Shown here: in pieces, positions 37,622-47,100 of the stretch
Position numbering within the stretch: position 1 is the first letter of the stretch
Layout of the letters: the number at the start of each line of letters is the position of its first letter
From: an uncultured Bacteroides sp.
GTDB taxonomy: Bacteria > Bacteroidota > Bacteroidia > Bacteroidales > Bacteroidaceae
Direction of reading: 5' to 3'
Length of the DNA: 64,000 bases
Assembly (NCBI GenBank): GCA_900546355.1
Contig: URCM01000003.1
Span: 11,508-75,507, forward strand
Notes under the pieces: generated by a model
Told to the model about the DNA's origin: nothing
The model's input: the letters and a program-made list of their open reading frames with translations, nothing else
Database searches by the model: none
Program-made: the position numbers and the translations under genes

Positions 37622-38105
37622 TTTTGCCTTCCAAAAGAAAAAGTTTTAGCTGTTGATGGTGAGGTTTCCGTGGGGGTATCGGAAGTCCTTGTTGGCCGAT
37701 TGACTAAGATTCTCTAACCATGCTTGATTACGCAAGCTGAAGTTAAAAAAGTAAGTTTAGAGTATTCTTGTATATGTACTACAAGGAACAGAGTAAACCT
37801 CTTGCTGCATTTCTTCCGCGATGAACAGTAATTCCAATAATAAGTTTAATGGCAACTTGTATATATACTACAAGGAACAGAGTAAACCTCTTGCTGCATT
37901 ACTTCTACGATGAACAGCAGTCCTAATAAATAGGTTTAATCACATCTTGTATATATAAAGGACTGAGTCAAACTTGTTGGTGTTGTATTGCCTCTTTAAA
38001 TCAGTTTAAAAGGATAGGCTTTGTTGGAGTCTTGTATATATAGTACAAGGAATGGACTAAACCACTTTGCCAGTTACACCAGCCTTTCTTTTTTGGAAGG
38101 CAAAA
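37622..38105. repeat. Inverted repeat flanking a gene-free 480-bp block
   Basis: TTTTGCCTTCCAAAA (37622-37636) faces an inverted copy ending at 38105 (TTTTGGAAGGCAAAA), with short A/T extensions matching on the inner side. Between them lie the four tandem repeats and no gene. The right copy ends 10 bp from the umuC stop, so it may also serve as its transcription end. Confidence 0.75.
37767..38080. repeat. Four imperfect tandem repeats of 85-90 bp with palindromic core
   Basis: Units start at 37767, 37856, 37946 and 38031. Each opens with CTTGTATATATACTACAAGG or a variant, a palindrome of the form CTTGTA...TACAAG (disrupted in unit 3), followed by RRACWGAGTMAAMC and a GTTTAA-like end. Units 1 and 2 agree almost throughout; 3 and 4 are diverged. 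The full-length similarity rules out repeat-spacer structure. Possible binding sites for a recombinase or replication protein. Confidence 0.8.
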
Positions 38106-38114
38106 GGCCATTGC

Positions 38115-39386
38115 TTAGACCTTGACCTTGATGACTTCACAGAGGTTTGTGGAGTATTGGGCAGACTTATGTTCACATTTCAGGTGCCAACGTTTATCCG
38201 TGCCTTGGACTGCCACTTTTACGGTATTGAAACCATTCCTTCGGTTGATGGCATCGATGGCTGCTGAAAGACGAGCTTGCTTTGCCCGGTCGATTGAATC
38301 AAAGAGGATGGCCTGCACTGCTGTATCAGGGCTGATATTCCACACGATGACACCGGCTTTCTTGTAGTGGTATTTGCCATCCTCACGCCATTCAGATCGG
38401 AGTGCTTGCACGGCTGCTGCCACTAACTCCAACTGGTCGTTGGTGGGCATGGGCAATGAAACAGTGTGGTTGATGGTATGGTTTGGCACATCGTTGCGGA
38501 AACGGCTGGTGTATGCAAAAACTGTCAGTTGGCTGCAACGGCTTTTTTGCTCCCGCAGTTTGCGGACGCATGAAGCTGCAAAGTTGGCTATCGCTTCTTC
38601 CACCACTCTCAACTCCGACAAACCATTGTCGGGGAAACTACGGCTGGTACAGATGCTTTGCTTTTCGGACAGTTCGCTGATGTCTATGCAACTTTCACCA
38701 CGAAGTTCCTTCCATGTCCTTGTGCCTGTCACGGTAAGCAAACGTCTTACCCGGCTTTCACTCCACTGCGTGAAATCCCATGCGGTCTTCACTCCATAAT
38801 AATATAGTTTCTTTGCCGTCCGCCTGCCGATTCCCCACACATCGGCTATATCGAAACCCTGCAACGCCTTGACGCGCTTTTCCTCCGTGTCAATCAGGCA
38901 GACACCCTCATACCCCTTGTACTGCTTACCATATTTGCTGGCCACCTTAGCCAGAGTCTTTGTCGGAGCTATGCCGAGAGTGACGGGTATGCCCGTACCT
39001 TTCCCGATACGCTTCACGATACTCCTGCCATAGTCCCGGAGACCGTCCCCTCCGCCAAACCCTGAAAGGTCGATGAAGGCTTCGTCTATGGAATACTGCA
39101 TCAGTTCGGGCGTAAACTCAGAGAGCAGCATCATGACCCTCCGGCTCATGTCGCCGTAGAGCGTGTAGTTGGAGCTAAACACGGCTACCTTGTTGCGTTC
39201 AAGCATCTCCATGGCCTGATAGAAAGGCGTCCCCATCTCTATTCCGAGAGCCTTGGCCTCATTGCTCCGCGCGATGATGCAGCCATCGTTGTTCGACAGC
39301 ACCACCACGGGCTGCGTGCGCAATCCAGGGTTGAACACCCGTTCGCATGAGCAGTAGAAGTTGTTGCAATCCACCAGACCGAACAT
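38115..39386 (-). CDS. umuC: Y-family DNA polymerase, UmuC-like
   Basis: Catalytic subunit of a translesion polymerase, 423 residues, full length. It starts with FGLVDCNNFYCSCER (first catalytic Asp) and has the YSIDEAFIDLSGF motif near residue 100, the thumb helix-hairpin-helix (FDIADVWGIGRRTAKKL) and the little-finger domain with a DUF4113-like end. It sits 3 bp after umuD in the same operon. Such pairs are common cargo on Bacteroidetes elements and plasmids and may help copy damaged or newly entered DNA. Confidence 0.95.
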   Translation of the reverse strand: MFGLVDCNNFYCSCERVFNPGLRTQPVVVLSNNDGCIIARSNEAKALGIEMGTPFYQAMEMLERNKVAVFSSNYTLYGDMSRRVMMLLSEFTPELMQYSIDEAFIDLSGFGGGDGLRDYGRSIVKRIGKGTGIPVTLGIAPTKTLAKVASKYGKQYKGYEGVCLIDTEEKRVKALQGFDIADVWGIGRRTAKKLYYYGVKTAWDFTQWSESRVRRLLTVTGTRTWKELRGESCIDISELSEKQSICTSRSFPDNGLSELRVVEEAIANFAASCVRKLREQKSRCSQLTVFAYTSRFRNDVPNHTINHTVSLPMPTNDQLELVAAAVQALRSEWREDGKYHYKKAGVIVWNISPDTAVQAILFDSIDRAKQARLSAAIDAINRRNGFNTVKVAVQGTDKRWHLKCEHKSAQYSTNLCEVIKVKV

Positions 39387-39389
39387 GAC

Positions 39390-39887
39390 TCACTTCCTCC
39401 GGTATTGGCGTTTGATGTTGTAAGTCAGTACGCCCCACACGATGAAATTGTTTTCCTCCGTTACCTTGATGGGCGGATAATCCTTGTTGGCAGGCATCAG
39501 CCACAGGCAATCGGCATGTTGGTCGAATTTCACCCGCTTCAACGTAAATTCCCCATCAATGTAGGCAACCACGATGTCACCTTCTTGCGGGTCTATGGCT
39601 TTGTCTATCACCAACAGATCGCCGTCATCGATGCCGCAATCCTTCATCGAGTCACCTACGGCACGGGCATAAAACGTGGTGGCCGGATGTCGTACCAGTT
39701 CGCGGTTCAAATCTATGCTTTCAGTCATGTAGTCTTGTGCCGGTGAAGGGAAGCCTGCACGGATGCCACCATCGGCAAAGTCCAACGGCAGTTCGCTGCT
39801 CAGGTCGGCCGAATAGAGGATGAGCCTTACCCCGTCTTCCTTTTCTATTCCGGGTTCATTGATGACCGTCTTATGTGAATTTTCCAT
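39390..39887 (-). CDS. umuD: UmuD-like LexA-fold autoprotease
   Basis: 165-residue S24 protease that activates the Y-family polymerase after self-cleavage. Cleavage site RAGFPSP (Ala44-Gly45), nucleophile Ser80 in VGDSMKDCG and Lys117 in FTLKRV are all present. The 44-residue N-terminal arm is longer than in E. coli UmuD. Transcribed leftwards from a -7 box at 39921-39928; no classical SOS box is recognised. Confidence 0.94.
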   Translation of the reverse strand: MENSHKTVINEPGIEKEDGVRLILYSADLSSELPLDFADGGIRAGFPSPAQDYMTESIDLNRELVRHPATTFYARAVGDSMKDCGIDDGDLLVIDKAIDPQEGDIVVAYIDGEFTLKRVKFDQHADCLWLMPANKDYPPIKVTEENNFIVWGVLTYNIKRQYRRK

Positions 39888-39920
39888 TTCCTGTTTTCTT
39901 GTTGCATTACCATTCCGTTT

Positions 39921-39928
39921 GCAAAAGT
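39921..39928 (-). promoter_or_regulatory. -7 promoter box of umuDC
   Basis: Minus-strand TACTTTTG 34 bp before the umuD start codon. GTAC occurs twice within 25 bp around it (39925 region and 39955 region), a possible operator. From here to the leader at 40432 about 500 bp contain no gene I can support. Confidence 0.6.
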
Positions 39929-40431
39929 ACCACTTTTATGCGCTTGTACGTCCTTATTTTAAGAGTTTCCTCACTTTAGCCGAATTATATCCTCTTTTAT
40001 CGGCTTGCCTTTCGCCAAAGACGAACGAGCTTCTTTTCAGATAGCAGTCATGCCCTTGCTTTCATCGTATCTTGGTCTTGGCTGGTAGGCAGCCTTTCCT
40101 TGGTTCCTCCCCGCAGCTTCGGAACGGCACACTGACAACCGTTCTGTCTACATTCCCAATCCGTCAGTGTTATCTTCGGGCATATTCTCTCCGATGGTGG
40201 AGCGACCTTTCTCATACAAATATAGGAGGTATCGCTTTTGCACTTACGGCTTCCTCCATGCAAGCGGTGGTCGGGAGCGTTGATTAGTCCCCGGCTCGTT
40301 GTATAACCTTCGGAGCGTGCTTCCTTTTTTGGCAGGCGGATTATTGGCATCCTTCGGCACGGCCTGTGACTGAATTTCCTCGTTGCTTCTTACATGGCCG
40401 TGCGTTTACCGAAGCCACAATATTTTTCCAT

Positions 40432-40596
40432 GATGCAAAGATATAATGCAGCACGCCGATGGCGTTACGGGACACTTTCGTTCTGACCAATGGCGTGCCG
40501 CGAAAATCTTCCGACATTTCCCGCTTCGCTGGAAAATGTTGCGTATTTGCGCGTCATCCTTGGTGCTGCCCTAAGCCTGCAATATCTTCTTGCATC
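40432..40596 (+). promoter_or_regulatory. Structured leader, copy 1 (upstream of ssb)
   Basis: The closing helix pairs GATGCAAAGATATAATGCAG (40432-40451) with CTGCAATATCTTCTTGCATC (40577-40596), with small bulges. The core runs from 40500 to about 40553: GCGAAA, ATCTTCC, a 9-bp inner stem (GACATTTCC with GGAAAATGTT, loop 40522-40530), GCGTA, TTTGCGC. ATCTTCC facing GCGTA is the signature shared with five other copies at 41169, 43976, 49741, 51505 and 62455. This copy lacks the AGGGAAA purine stretch near the start codon. The ssb ATG is 40 bp after the closing helix. Confidence 0.75.
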
Positions 40597-40635
40597 CGTA
40601 AAAATTAATTGTTCAACTTCTAAAAACTTACAGTC

Positions 40636-41025
40636 ATGAAGCAAGTAGAAAATTCTTTCGTCATCACAGGTTTTGTAGCAAAGGACGCTGAAATCCGCAC
40701 GTTCACCAACAACGATGTAGCCCGTTTCCCGATGGCAATCGGCCGCAAGGAAACCAAGGACAACGCCACCAACCGCGTGTCTGCCTTCATCAACGTGGAA
40801 GCCTGGCGCAAGAGCGGCAGCGCATCGTTCGAGTTGCTGAAAAAAGGTACGCTGCTAACCATCGAGGGGTATCTGAAGCCCGAAGAGTGGACAGACAAGA
40901 ATGGTGTCAAGCATAACGACATCAAGTTCGTGGCCAAGAAGTTCTACGAGGCGGTGGAGAAGCCGGAAAAGGCCGAGAAGCCACAAACAAAGCCCCGCAC
41001 CAAGAAACAGAAGGAAGCGGCATAG
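40636..41025 (+). CDS. ssb: Single-stranded DNA-binding protein
   Basis: 129-residue OB-fold protein: NSFVITGFVAKDAEIRTF, FPMAIGRK, VSAFINVEAW and GTLLTIEGYLKPEEW. It ends in a Lys/Glu/Pro-rich tail (KPQTKPRTKKQKEAA) instead of the acidic DDDIPF tip of chromosomal SSB. It therefore probably coats single strands but does not recruit the host SSB partners in the usual way. Preceded by a structured leader and ended by a strong terminator, so it forms its own unit. Confidence 0.93.
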   Translation: MKQVENSFVITGFVAKDAEIRTFTNNDVARFPMAIGRKETKDNATNRVSAFINVEAWRKSGSASFELLKKGTLLTIEGYLKPEEWTDKNGVKHNDIKFVAKKFYEAVEKPEKAEKPQTKPRTKKQKEAA

Positions 41026-41046
41026 ACCGCTTCCACCTCCGGAAAG

Positions 41047-41067
41047 AGCGACTTCGGTCGCTTTTTT
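41047..41067 (+). terminator. Rho-independent terminator of ssb
   Basis: AGCGAC-TTCG-GTCGCT stem with UUCG tetraloop followed by TTTTT. Confidence 0.92.
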
Positions 41068-41168
41068 CATGCTCAATGCACAACGTATTACCCTTTTTGA
41101 AAATAGTCTGCTCCTGTTCTACCAGTCCTCACTTGTTATACCGGCTATTCCTTATCAGCCCTCGTGCC

Positions 41169-41397
41169 GTCACCGTTTGGTTTTACAGATGCAAAGGTCA
41201 GCCATCGCGCCTGATGGCTGTCGGCTTGAAGTGGATTTCTTGCAAATTCTTCCTCCATGCGGAGCGTAATTGGCAAGAAAAGCCGCCGCATGAGGCTTTC
41301 CCGATAGCCGTGGGCTGCATCGATAAAACTCCAAAATCGGTCACGACAAGAAGAACCGATGAAAGGGGAAAGTATAACATCAAAAACATTCACCAAT
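41169..41397 (+). promoter_or_regulatory. Structured leader, copy 2 (before the pcfK/pcfJ operon)
   Basis: Core at 41236-41280: TTTCTTGC, AATTCTTCC, inner stem CTCC/GGAG, GCGTAATT, GCAAGAAA; the outer arms pair perfectly over 8 bp and extend through CGGCTT/AAGCCG. A separate perfect 8-bp hairpin CAGCCATC/GATGGCTG lies at 41199-41220, and a 3' hairpin ATCGGT/ACCGAT at 41336-41360. GAAAGGGGAAA ends 26 nt before the ATG. Closely related in sequence to copy 5 (shared TCACCGTTTG start and GAAGTGGA bulge). Confidence 0.78.
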
Positions 41398-41577
41398 ATG
41401 TACGATTACGACAACAGAGAAGATTTCGAGGAGTACGGCAAGCATTGCTGGCTGATAACTCCGTGGAGAGGCTACCGCTCGGCAACCATAGTCGGACAGA
41501 CCGACAAAGGCTATATCGTCCAAGTGAGCAGCGGAGCGGAGATAGAGGTTTATCCCGATGAAATAGAAATGGATTAA
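41398..41577 (+). CDS. Small element protein of unknown function (59 aa)
   Basis: Acidic 59-residue protein (start MYDYDNREDFEEYGKH, end EIEVYPDEIEMD) of likely all-beta SH3-like shape, GYRSATIVGQTDKGYIVQVSSGAEIEVYP. The start at 41398 is chosen because it follows the leader element at the spacing seen in the other copies; an in-frame ATG at 41359 lies inside the leader's 3' hairpin region. First gene of a run of four small-to-medium genes ending at 43557. I do not recognise the family. Confidence 0.7.
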   Translation: MYDYDNREDFEEYGKHCWLITPWRGYRSATIVGQTDKGYIVQVSSGAEIEVYPDEIEMD

Positions 41578-41593
41578 CAACAATAAAATAGAT

Positions 41594-41851
41594 ATGGAAG
41601 TGGAAAAGACAACCGAAAAAATACCGACATGGAGCCTGTGCTACATTGTCAATGGAGATGCAAGCGGACTGACAGATGAAGAACAACAAATCATCGACCG
41701 CTGGTACAAGGACATGGGCGTACAAGTAGTTTCGCCCGTCACGGACGATGAATGCAACCTGCAACCCTATTTTTCACACTGCCCGGCTTTCGGTTTGCCG
41801 ACAGAGGTAGTGGACTGCGACATTCTTTTTATCCAACCTATCAAACAATGA
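41594..41851 (+). CDS. Small element protein of unknown function (85 aa)
   Basis: 85 residues, acidic, beginning MEVEKTTEKIPTWSLCYIVNGDASGLTDEE. The NGDxSGLTDEE pattern and the alternating acidic/hydrophobic make-up recur in small proteins of Bacteroidetes conjugative elements, but I cannot assign a function. It ends in an ATGA overlap with the PcfK-like gene, which supports it as a real member of the operon. Confidence 0.75.
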   Translation: MEVEKTTEKIPTWSLCYIVNGDASGLTDEEQQIIDRWYKDMGVQVVSPVTDDECNLQPYFSHCPAFGLPTEVVDCDILFIQPIKQ

Positions 41852-42285
41852 CAACCATGAAAGGAACAGAACATTTCAAACAGGCCATCAAAAGCTATTT
41901 GGACGAAAGAGCCAAAACGGACGAACTCTTTGCCGTGGCTTATGCCAAGGGGAACAAGAATATGGACGATTGCATCACGTTCATACTCAACCAAGTCAAG
42001 GCATTTGCCAATGAGGGATGTGTAGGCATGACCGACAACGAGGTCTATTCGCTCGCTTGCCATTACTTTGATGAAGATGACATCGAAATCGGCAAGCCCG
42101 TCAACTGCGGTGTGGTAATCAACCATCACATTGAATTGATCGAGGAGGAAAAAGTCGAGGCAAGACAGATGGCTATCAGGCAATACCAAGCCGAGGAACT
42201 GCACAAAATGCAGCAACGCAAGAGTAAACCAACGGCAAAACCACAGGACACCAAATATTCAGAACCTAACTTATTCGGCTTTTGA
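41848..42285 (+). CDS. PcfK-like element protein
   Basis: 145 residues from the ATG that overlaps the previous stop (a second ATG 9 bp on is possible). The sequence KGTEHFKQAIKSYLDERA and the central CITFILNQVKAFANEGCVGMTD match the PcfK-like family named after pheromone plasmid pCF10. The second half is helical and charged. The role is unknown; it is almost always followed by a PcfJ-like gene, as here 3 bp later. Probably acts with it in element maintenance or transfer. Confidence 0.85.
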   Translation: MTTMKGTEHFKQAIKSYLDERAKTDELFAVAYAKGNKNMDDCITFILNQVKAFANEGCVGMTDNEVYSLACHYFDEDDIEIGKPVNCGVVINHHIELIEEEKVEARQMAIRQYQAEELHKMQQRKSKPTAKPQDTKYSEPNLFGF

Positions 42286-42288
42286 ACA

Positions 42289-43557
42289 ATGAAACCACGC
42301 AACAAATTCGAGAAAGCGGTGCTTGCCCAAAGCGGCAAGCTCCGCCCTTTGACCAAGACGCAACTTTCGTGGGCATTCCGTGAATGCGTCAGCCACTTTG
42401 CACTCCGACTGCCCAAAGGTCGGACTACCTGTATGGACTGTGGACATAGCTGGCACATGGAACAGCAAAAGGAATTTTGCATTTGCCCGAAGTGCAAGGC
42501 CAGGCTGGAGGTCAGAAATACCCATGTCCGTAAAGTAAAACAGAAAAGCTATTTTACCGTGCTTGCCAAGTGCGGTGAATACCAAACCTTGCGCATGTTC
42601 CTGTTAGTAGTAGAAATGGAGAAAGGCTGCAAAGCCCACCCCTACGCTTTGGAAATCGGGCAGTATTGGTGGAACACCTATGGCAAACAGACCCTTGTCG
42701 CCATTCAGCGCATATTGGGTCGGTATATGGACACCTTTTCTTTCGGCTCACCAATGGCCATTCGGGGAGACAACAATATATATCGCCATATTGCCACTTT
42801 TGACACTTATCCAAGGCATAGCGTCATTGACACTTTGCGAAGAAATGGTTTCCGCAGCGACCTTCACGACATTGAACTGGTGAAACTCATACCGGCATTG
42901 CTGGCCAACCCGAAAGCTGAAACTTTAATGAAAGCCGGACAATACCCGTTGTTACGCCATTACTTGTGCTCCACAATGCGTATGGAAGATTATTGGCCAT
43001 CGGTGAAAATCTGCCTGCGCAACGGCTACACCATTCCCGATGGCTCTATGTGGTGCGACACCCTCGACCTGTTGCGGAGAATTGGCAAGGACACTCACAG
43101 CCCGAAATATGTCTGCCCTGCCGACTTGAAAGCGGAGCATGACAAGTTGGTGGAACAGCGCAACCGCCAAAGGGAACGTGATCTTCTGGCATTGCGCCGA
43201 GAGGAAGCCGCCCGGCATGAAAAAGACTATCAGTTGCAGAAAGGCAAATTCTTCGGCATAGTCATCACAGACGGGACACTGAATGTCAGGGTGTTGGAGA
43301 GCGTAGCCGAGATTGCGGAAGAGGGTACGCTGATGCACCACTGTGTATTTGCTAACGCCTACTACCGTAAGGAGAACTCGCTGATATTATCGGCCACCAT
43401 CGGCAATAAGCGCATTGAGACAGTGGAGGTTGACTTGAAAAAATTATGCGTGGTACAAAGCCGTGGCGTGTGCAACCAAAACACGGAATACCACGACCGT
43501 ATTATTAACCTTGTGAACAGTAATATGAACCTGATTAGGCAACGGATAAGCACTTAA
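42289..43557 (+). CDS. PcfJ-like element protein
   Basis: 422 residues. The N-terminal zinc-ribbon shows CMDCGHSW and CICPKCKA pairs at about residues 46-68, followed by a long helical part and a C-terminal PcfJ domain with GTLMHHCVFANAYYRKENSLIL. The conserved HHC and aromatic cluster in that last part are typical of the family. The function is not known; the zinc ribbon suggests nucleic-acid binding. The run ends in a hairpin at 43567. Confidence 0.87.
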   Translation: MKPRNKFEKAVLAQSGKLRPLTKTQLSWAFRECVSHFALRLPKGRTTCMDCGHSWHMEQQKEFCICPKCKARLEVRNTHVRKVKQKSYFTVLAKCGEYQTLRMFLLVVEMEKGCKAHPYALEIGQYWWNTYGKQTLVAIQRILGRYMDTFSFGSPMAIRGDNNIYRHIATFDTYPRHSVIDTLRRNGFRSDLHDIELVKLIPALLANPKAETLMKAGQYPLLRHYLCSTMRMEDYWPSVKICLRNGYTIPDGSMWCDTLDLLRRIGKDTHSPKYVCPADLKAEHDKLVEQRNRQRERDLLALRREEAARHEKDYQLQKGKFFGIVITDGTLNVRVLESVAEIAEEGTLMHHCVFANAYYRKENSLILSATIGNKRIETVEVDLKKLCVVQSRGVCNQNTEYHDRIINLVNSNMNLIRQRIST

Positions 43558-43566
43558 TCACCATCA

Positions 43567-43603
43567 GGCAAGGCACATCGGGAGATACCCGGTGCGCCTT
43601 GTC
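43567..43603 (+). terminator. Terminator-like hairpin after the PcfJ gene
   Basis: 16-bp stem (43567-43582 with 43588-43603) with one mismatch and two G-U pairs, loop AGATA. No T run follows, so termination may need Rho. Confidence 0.6.
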
Positions 43604-43619
43604 GCTACCTTGTTCCCGC

Positions 43620-43975
43620 CGTTCTCCTGTTATATCCCTGTTATAAAGTTTTCATTCCTCTTATATCCATCTTCGATGCCCACGGCTTACCTTATTATCA
43701 TAGGAATGACGTTCTGTGCCTTAGCCATGCCGCTGTGAACGGCGGCGCGGCTTTCGGTATGAGCAAACGGGAACACTCCTATATCCCAGTCGGCGTACAA
43801 GTCCGCTGACAGGGAACAGGCAAATTCCCCTATCTGTTTGCCCGGCAGACCGTCCGTTCCTTTTGGCAAGCCGTGCCTGTTATATCCCACTTATATTTTG
43901 CTTTGCCTCTACTGTTTTAGGGCAGTATGTCTCCTTTTCTACCCTTTCATCTTTTTGTTATCCTGCCATTCGATG
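43620..43975 (+). other. Pyrimidine-rich tract with repeated TTATA words
   Basis: No gene. The plus strand is rich in C and T and has many short words such as GTTATATCCC, CTTATATCC and CTTATATTTT. Similar tracts precede the leaders at 49741, 51505 and 62455. G-poor, C-rich RNA of this kind is what Rho factor prefers, or the words may bind a regulator; both are inference. Confidence 0.45.
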
Positions 43976-44189
43976 CCCTGCAGGTTATTTTGCTGCAAAA
44001 TAAATGTGGCGTGTCTTGCCGTTGCAAACCGGCCTTGGCAGAAATCTTCCTTGGGGCTTCACTCCAAGCGTATTTCTGCCGTCCAGTTTGCCGAAAAGCC
44101 ATTCCGCCTCATTCCGAAAGCAGAAAAATAACCTGCAAGGGCCATCGAAATATGGCCGATAGCAGGGAAAAGTACAAAATCTGTCAAAT
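43976..44189 (+). promoter_or_regulatory. Structured leader, copy 3 (before the methyltransferase-helicase)
   Basis: The closing helix pairs 43976-43996 (with GGTTATTTTGCTGC) with 44120-44141 (with GCAGAAAAATAACC): about 20 pairs with one mismatch and one bulge. Core 44037-44080: GGCAGAAAT / ATTTCTGCC (9 perfect pairs) enclosing ATCTTCC, inner stem CTTGG/CCAAG and GCGTA. 3' hairpin GGCCAT/ATGGCC at 44140-44157, then GATAGCAGGGAAA ending 19 nt before the ATG. This is the clearest of the six copies. Confidence 0.82.
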
Positions 44190-47100
44190 ATGAATAGTAT
44201 GAATTACAACAAATTGCAAGCATTGGCGGCGAACACAGCGGCCATCGAAACAGCCTATCGGGTGCGGAACGAGAAAAGGATTGCGACAGCAACCGAGCGA
44301 GAAACCCTTTCCCTGTATTCAGGATTTGGAGGCATTAAAGAAGTATTGGATTTAGGAACAAATACCCCTATGTCTGACAAAATGAAACAGGCTTTAGACC
44401 ATCTTGCGTGCGTACTACAAACCATCGCACACGGCGATGAAACACTATACAGGGAGCTTGTGGATAGCATAAAGGCATCTGTCCTCACCGCTTTCTATAC
44501 CCCTAAATTTCTCATAGAGGCAGTGGCCAACCAAATACAAACCACATTCCAAGCCCACGACCTGCCCATGAAATCCTTTCTTGAACCGTCCGCAGGAATT
44601 GGCGGCTTTCTGCCAGTTGCCATGCCCGATACCTACAAGGCGGCTTTTGAAAAGGACTTGGCGACAGGACTTGTACTTTCAGCCCTGCAACCCGACACAA
44701 TAACGGTCATTGGAGGCTTTGAAACCATTGGCGCACAGGAGTTGGAACACGGCTCATTCGATGTGATAGCGTCCAATATACCTTTCGGAACGATAAACGT
44801 GTTCGATGCGGACTTTGAACGCAGGGGAACACTTTACAAGCAATCCCTCAAAGCCATTCACAATTATTTCTTCATCAAGGCGATGGAACTGTTAAATGAG
44901 GGCGGTTTGCTGGCTTTCGTCACGTCAAGGGGCGTGGCAGACAGTCCGGGCAACAAGTTTGTGCGTGATTACTTGGTACACCACGCCCACATTATCACCG
45001 CCTTGCGCTTGCCCGACACACTTTTCTTGCAGACAGGCGGCATCGAGGTAGGCAGTGACCTTATTATCCTGCAAAAGGACAGTCATAAGCAGAACCTTAC
45101 AACACGTGAACGGCTTTTCTTGGAGACTTGCCGTGAGCGCACATCGCAAGGTTTGGAAGCGGAACATTCCAACAAGGTTTTCACTCTGCCCCAAAGCACA
45201 CTTGCCACCGGCTCTGCCATCAGTACAAACCAATTCGGCAAACTGGTGCGCAAGTATGAATGGAACAGCACAGGGGATGCCATGCAACAACGGTTTGCTG
45301 AGATATTGAAAGCCAATTTCACCCATTATTTCAAGCCTTCTCTCTTTGGTGGGCAAAAGGGAACACAGTCACAGCAGGGTGCAATACTATCCCTCTTTGA
45401 CCTTTTCGGAGAAGCCACGGCAGCGGCACAACCCAAGCCAAACACAGGCAAACGTCCTTACACGGACGAAATGCCCGGTTGGTTGATAGACGGCGCACTG
45501 GTGTTGTTTGAGGGGCAGCTGGGCACAATCCGATGCAGGCGAGCCGACCGTTTTTCAGAAATGACCGCATGGTTTAATCCTATAAAAGTCAATGGAGCGG
45601 ACATGGAACGGGCTAAGGACTATCTTCCTGTACGAAAGGCATACTTTGAACTTTCTACCACGGAGAGCGGGCAAAGAGCCGAACAACCTTTGCTCCGTGA
45701 ACAACTGAACAGGGCTTACGATGCGTTTGTTTCCAAATGGGGCAACTTCCATGCAAACGGCAACAAGGAACTGATAATGCTTGACAGTTTAGGTTTGGAG
45801 GTGTATTCCATCGAAATACAAGTGCATGGCGAGGTGATGAAAGCAGACATCATGCATGAGCCTGTGGCTTTCAAGAAGATAGATACGACTGTCCGCCTTA
45901 CCCCCATGGAAGCGTTGGCAAACAGTCTGAACTTCTACGGAAAGGTGAACATGGATTACATCACACAGGCGACAGGCAGCAGCGAGGGCGAGGCCATCGA
46001 GGCGTTGGAGGGCGAAATGTTCTACAATCCCGAAACAAACAGTTGGGAAGAAAAAGGTCGCATTCTTGCCGGAAACGTGGTGGAGAAATGCAAATCGTTT
46101 GCCGGGCATATCCATAGCCTTGCAGGACAGGCAAGGGCTTGGACGGAGCGCACGGTTAAGGCACTGGAAGATGTCACGCCCGAGCTGATACCCTATGAGG
46201 AGCTTGACTTCAACATGGGCGAGCGTTGGATTCCGGCTTCTGTCTACGCCGACTTTGCCAAAGAGCTGTTCGGCGTGGATACAGAGGTGATGTACTTTGA
46301 CGTGAACGACACCTATGTAATATCATTGCAAGGTTATTCTCCAGCAGCATACAACATCTATGCCTCGCACGGTTACACGGGCGAGAAACTGTTTGCCCAT
46401 GCCCTGCATGACACCATACCCGAAATAAAGAAAGAGGTGATGCGTGGCGGTGAATGGGTGAAAGTACCCGATGAAGAAGCCATGCAGGAGGTGGCAACCA
46501 AGATACAGGAGATAAGGGACAAGTTCAACGCTTGGCTTGACAGCCAGCCTATCGCTGTCCGTGACGAGTTGGTAAGGCTCTACAATGAGCGTTTCAACTG
46601 TTATGTGCGTCCGTCCTACGATGGCTCGGCGCAGACATTCCCCGGTCTGTCCTTTGCACAGTTCCCCTACGATGACCTGTACCCTTCTCAAAAAGATGCC
46701 ATCTGGATGATTAAGCAGAATGGCGGTGGCGTGTGCTGGCACGAGGTCGGTGCAGGAAAAACAATGGTGATGTGCGTGGCTGCCTACGAAATGAAACGCT
46801 TGGGCTTGGTGCAGAAGCCTTTGATAATAGGGCTGAAAGCCAACGTGCATGAAATAGCCGACTGTTTCCGCAAGGCTTACCCATCGGCAAAGTTACTCTA
46901 CCCGGGTAAAGAAGATTTCTCCCCTGCCAACCGTGAGGAACTTTTCAGCAAAATCAAGAATAATAATTGGGACTGCATTATTCTGACACACGACCAGTTT
47001 GCCAAGATACCGCAGTCGGAGAAAACGATGTACGGCATCATGCAGCAGGAACTTGACGATGTGGAACGCTCCTTAGAGGTGTTGGAAGAAAGCGGCATGG

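Noticed and set aside
37767-38080. CRISPR array
   Set aside because: The repeat unit is 85-90 bp and similar over its whole length between copies 1 and 2; there are no unique spacers and no cas genes.
40048-40350. Minus-strand 100-codon frame before ssb
   Set aside because: No start context, mixed Cys/Arg/Pro composition and no certain family; fragments like it are often annotated in Bacteroidetes elements but I cannot support coding.
40434-40441. Minus-strand TATCTTTG as a promoter
   Set aside because: It is the 5' arm of the closing helix of the ssb leader and no leftward gene follows.
41076-41561. 161-codon frame through leader 2
   Set aside because: It runs through the structured element and out of frame across the 59-residue gene that has a proper start after the leader.
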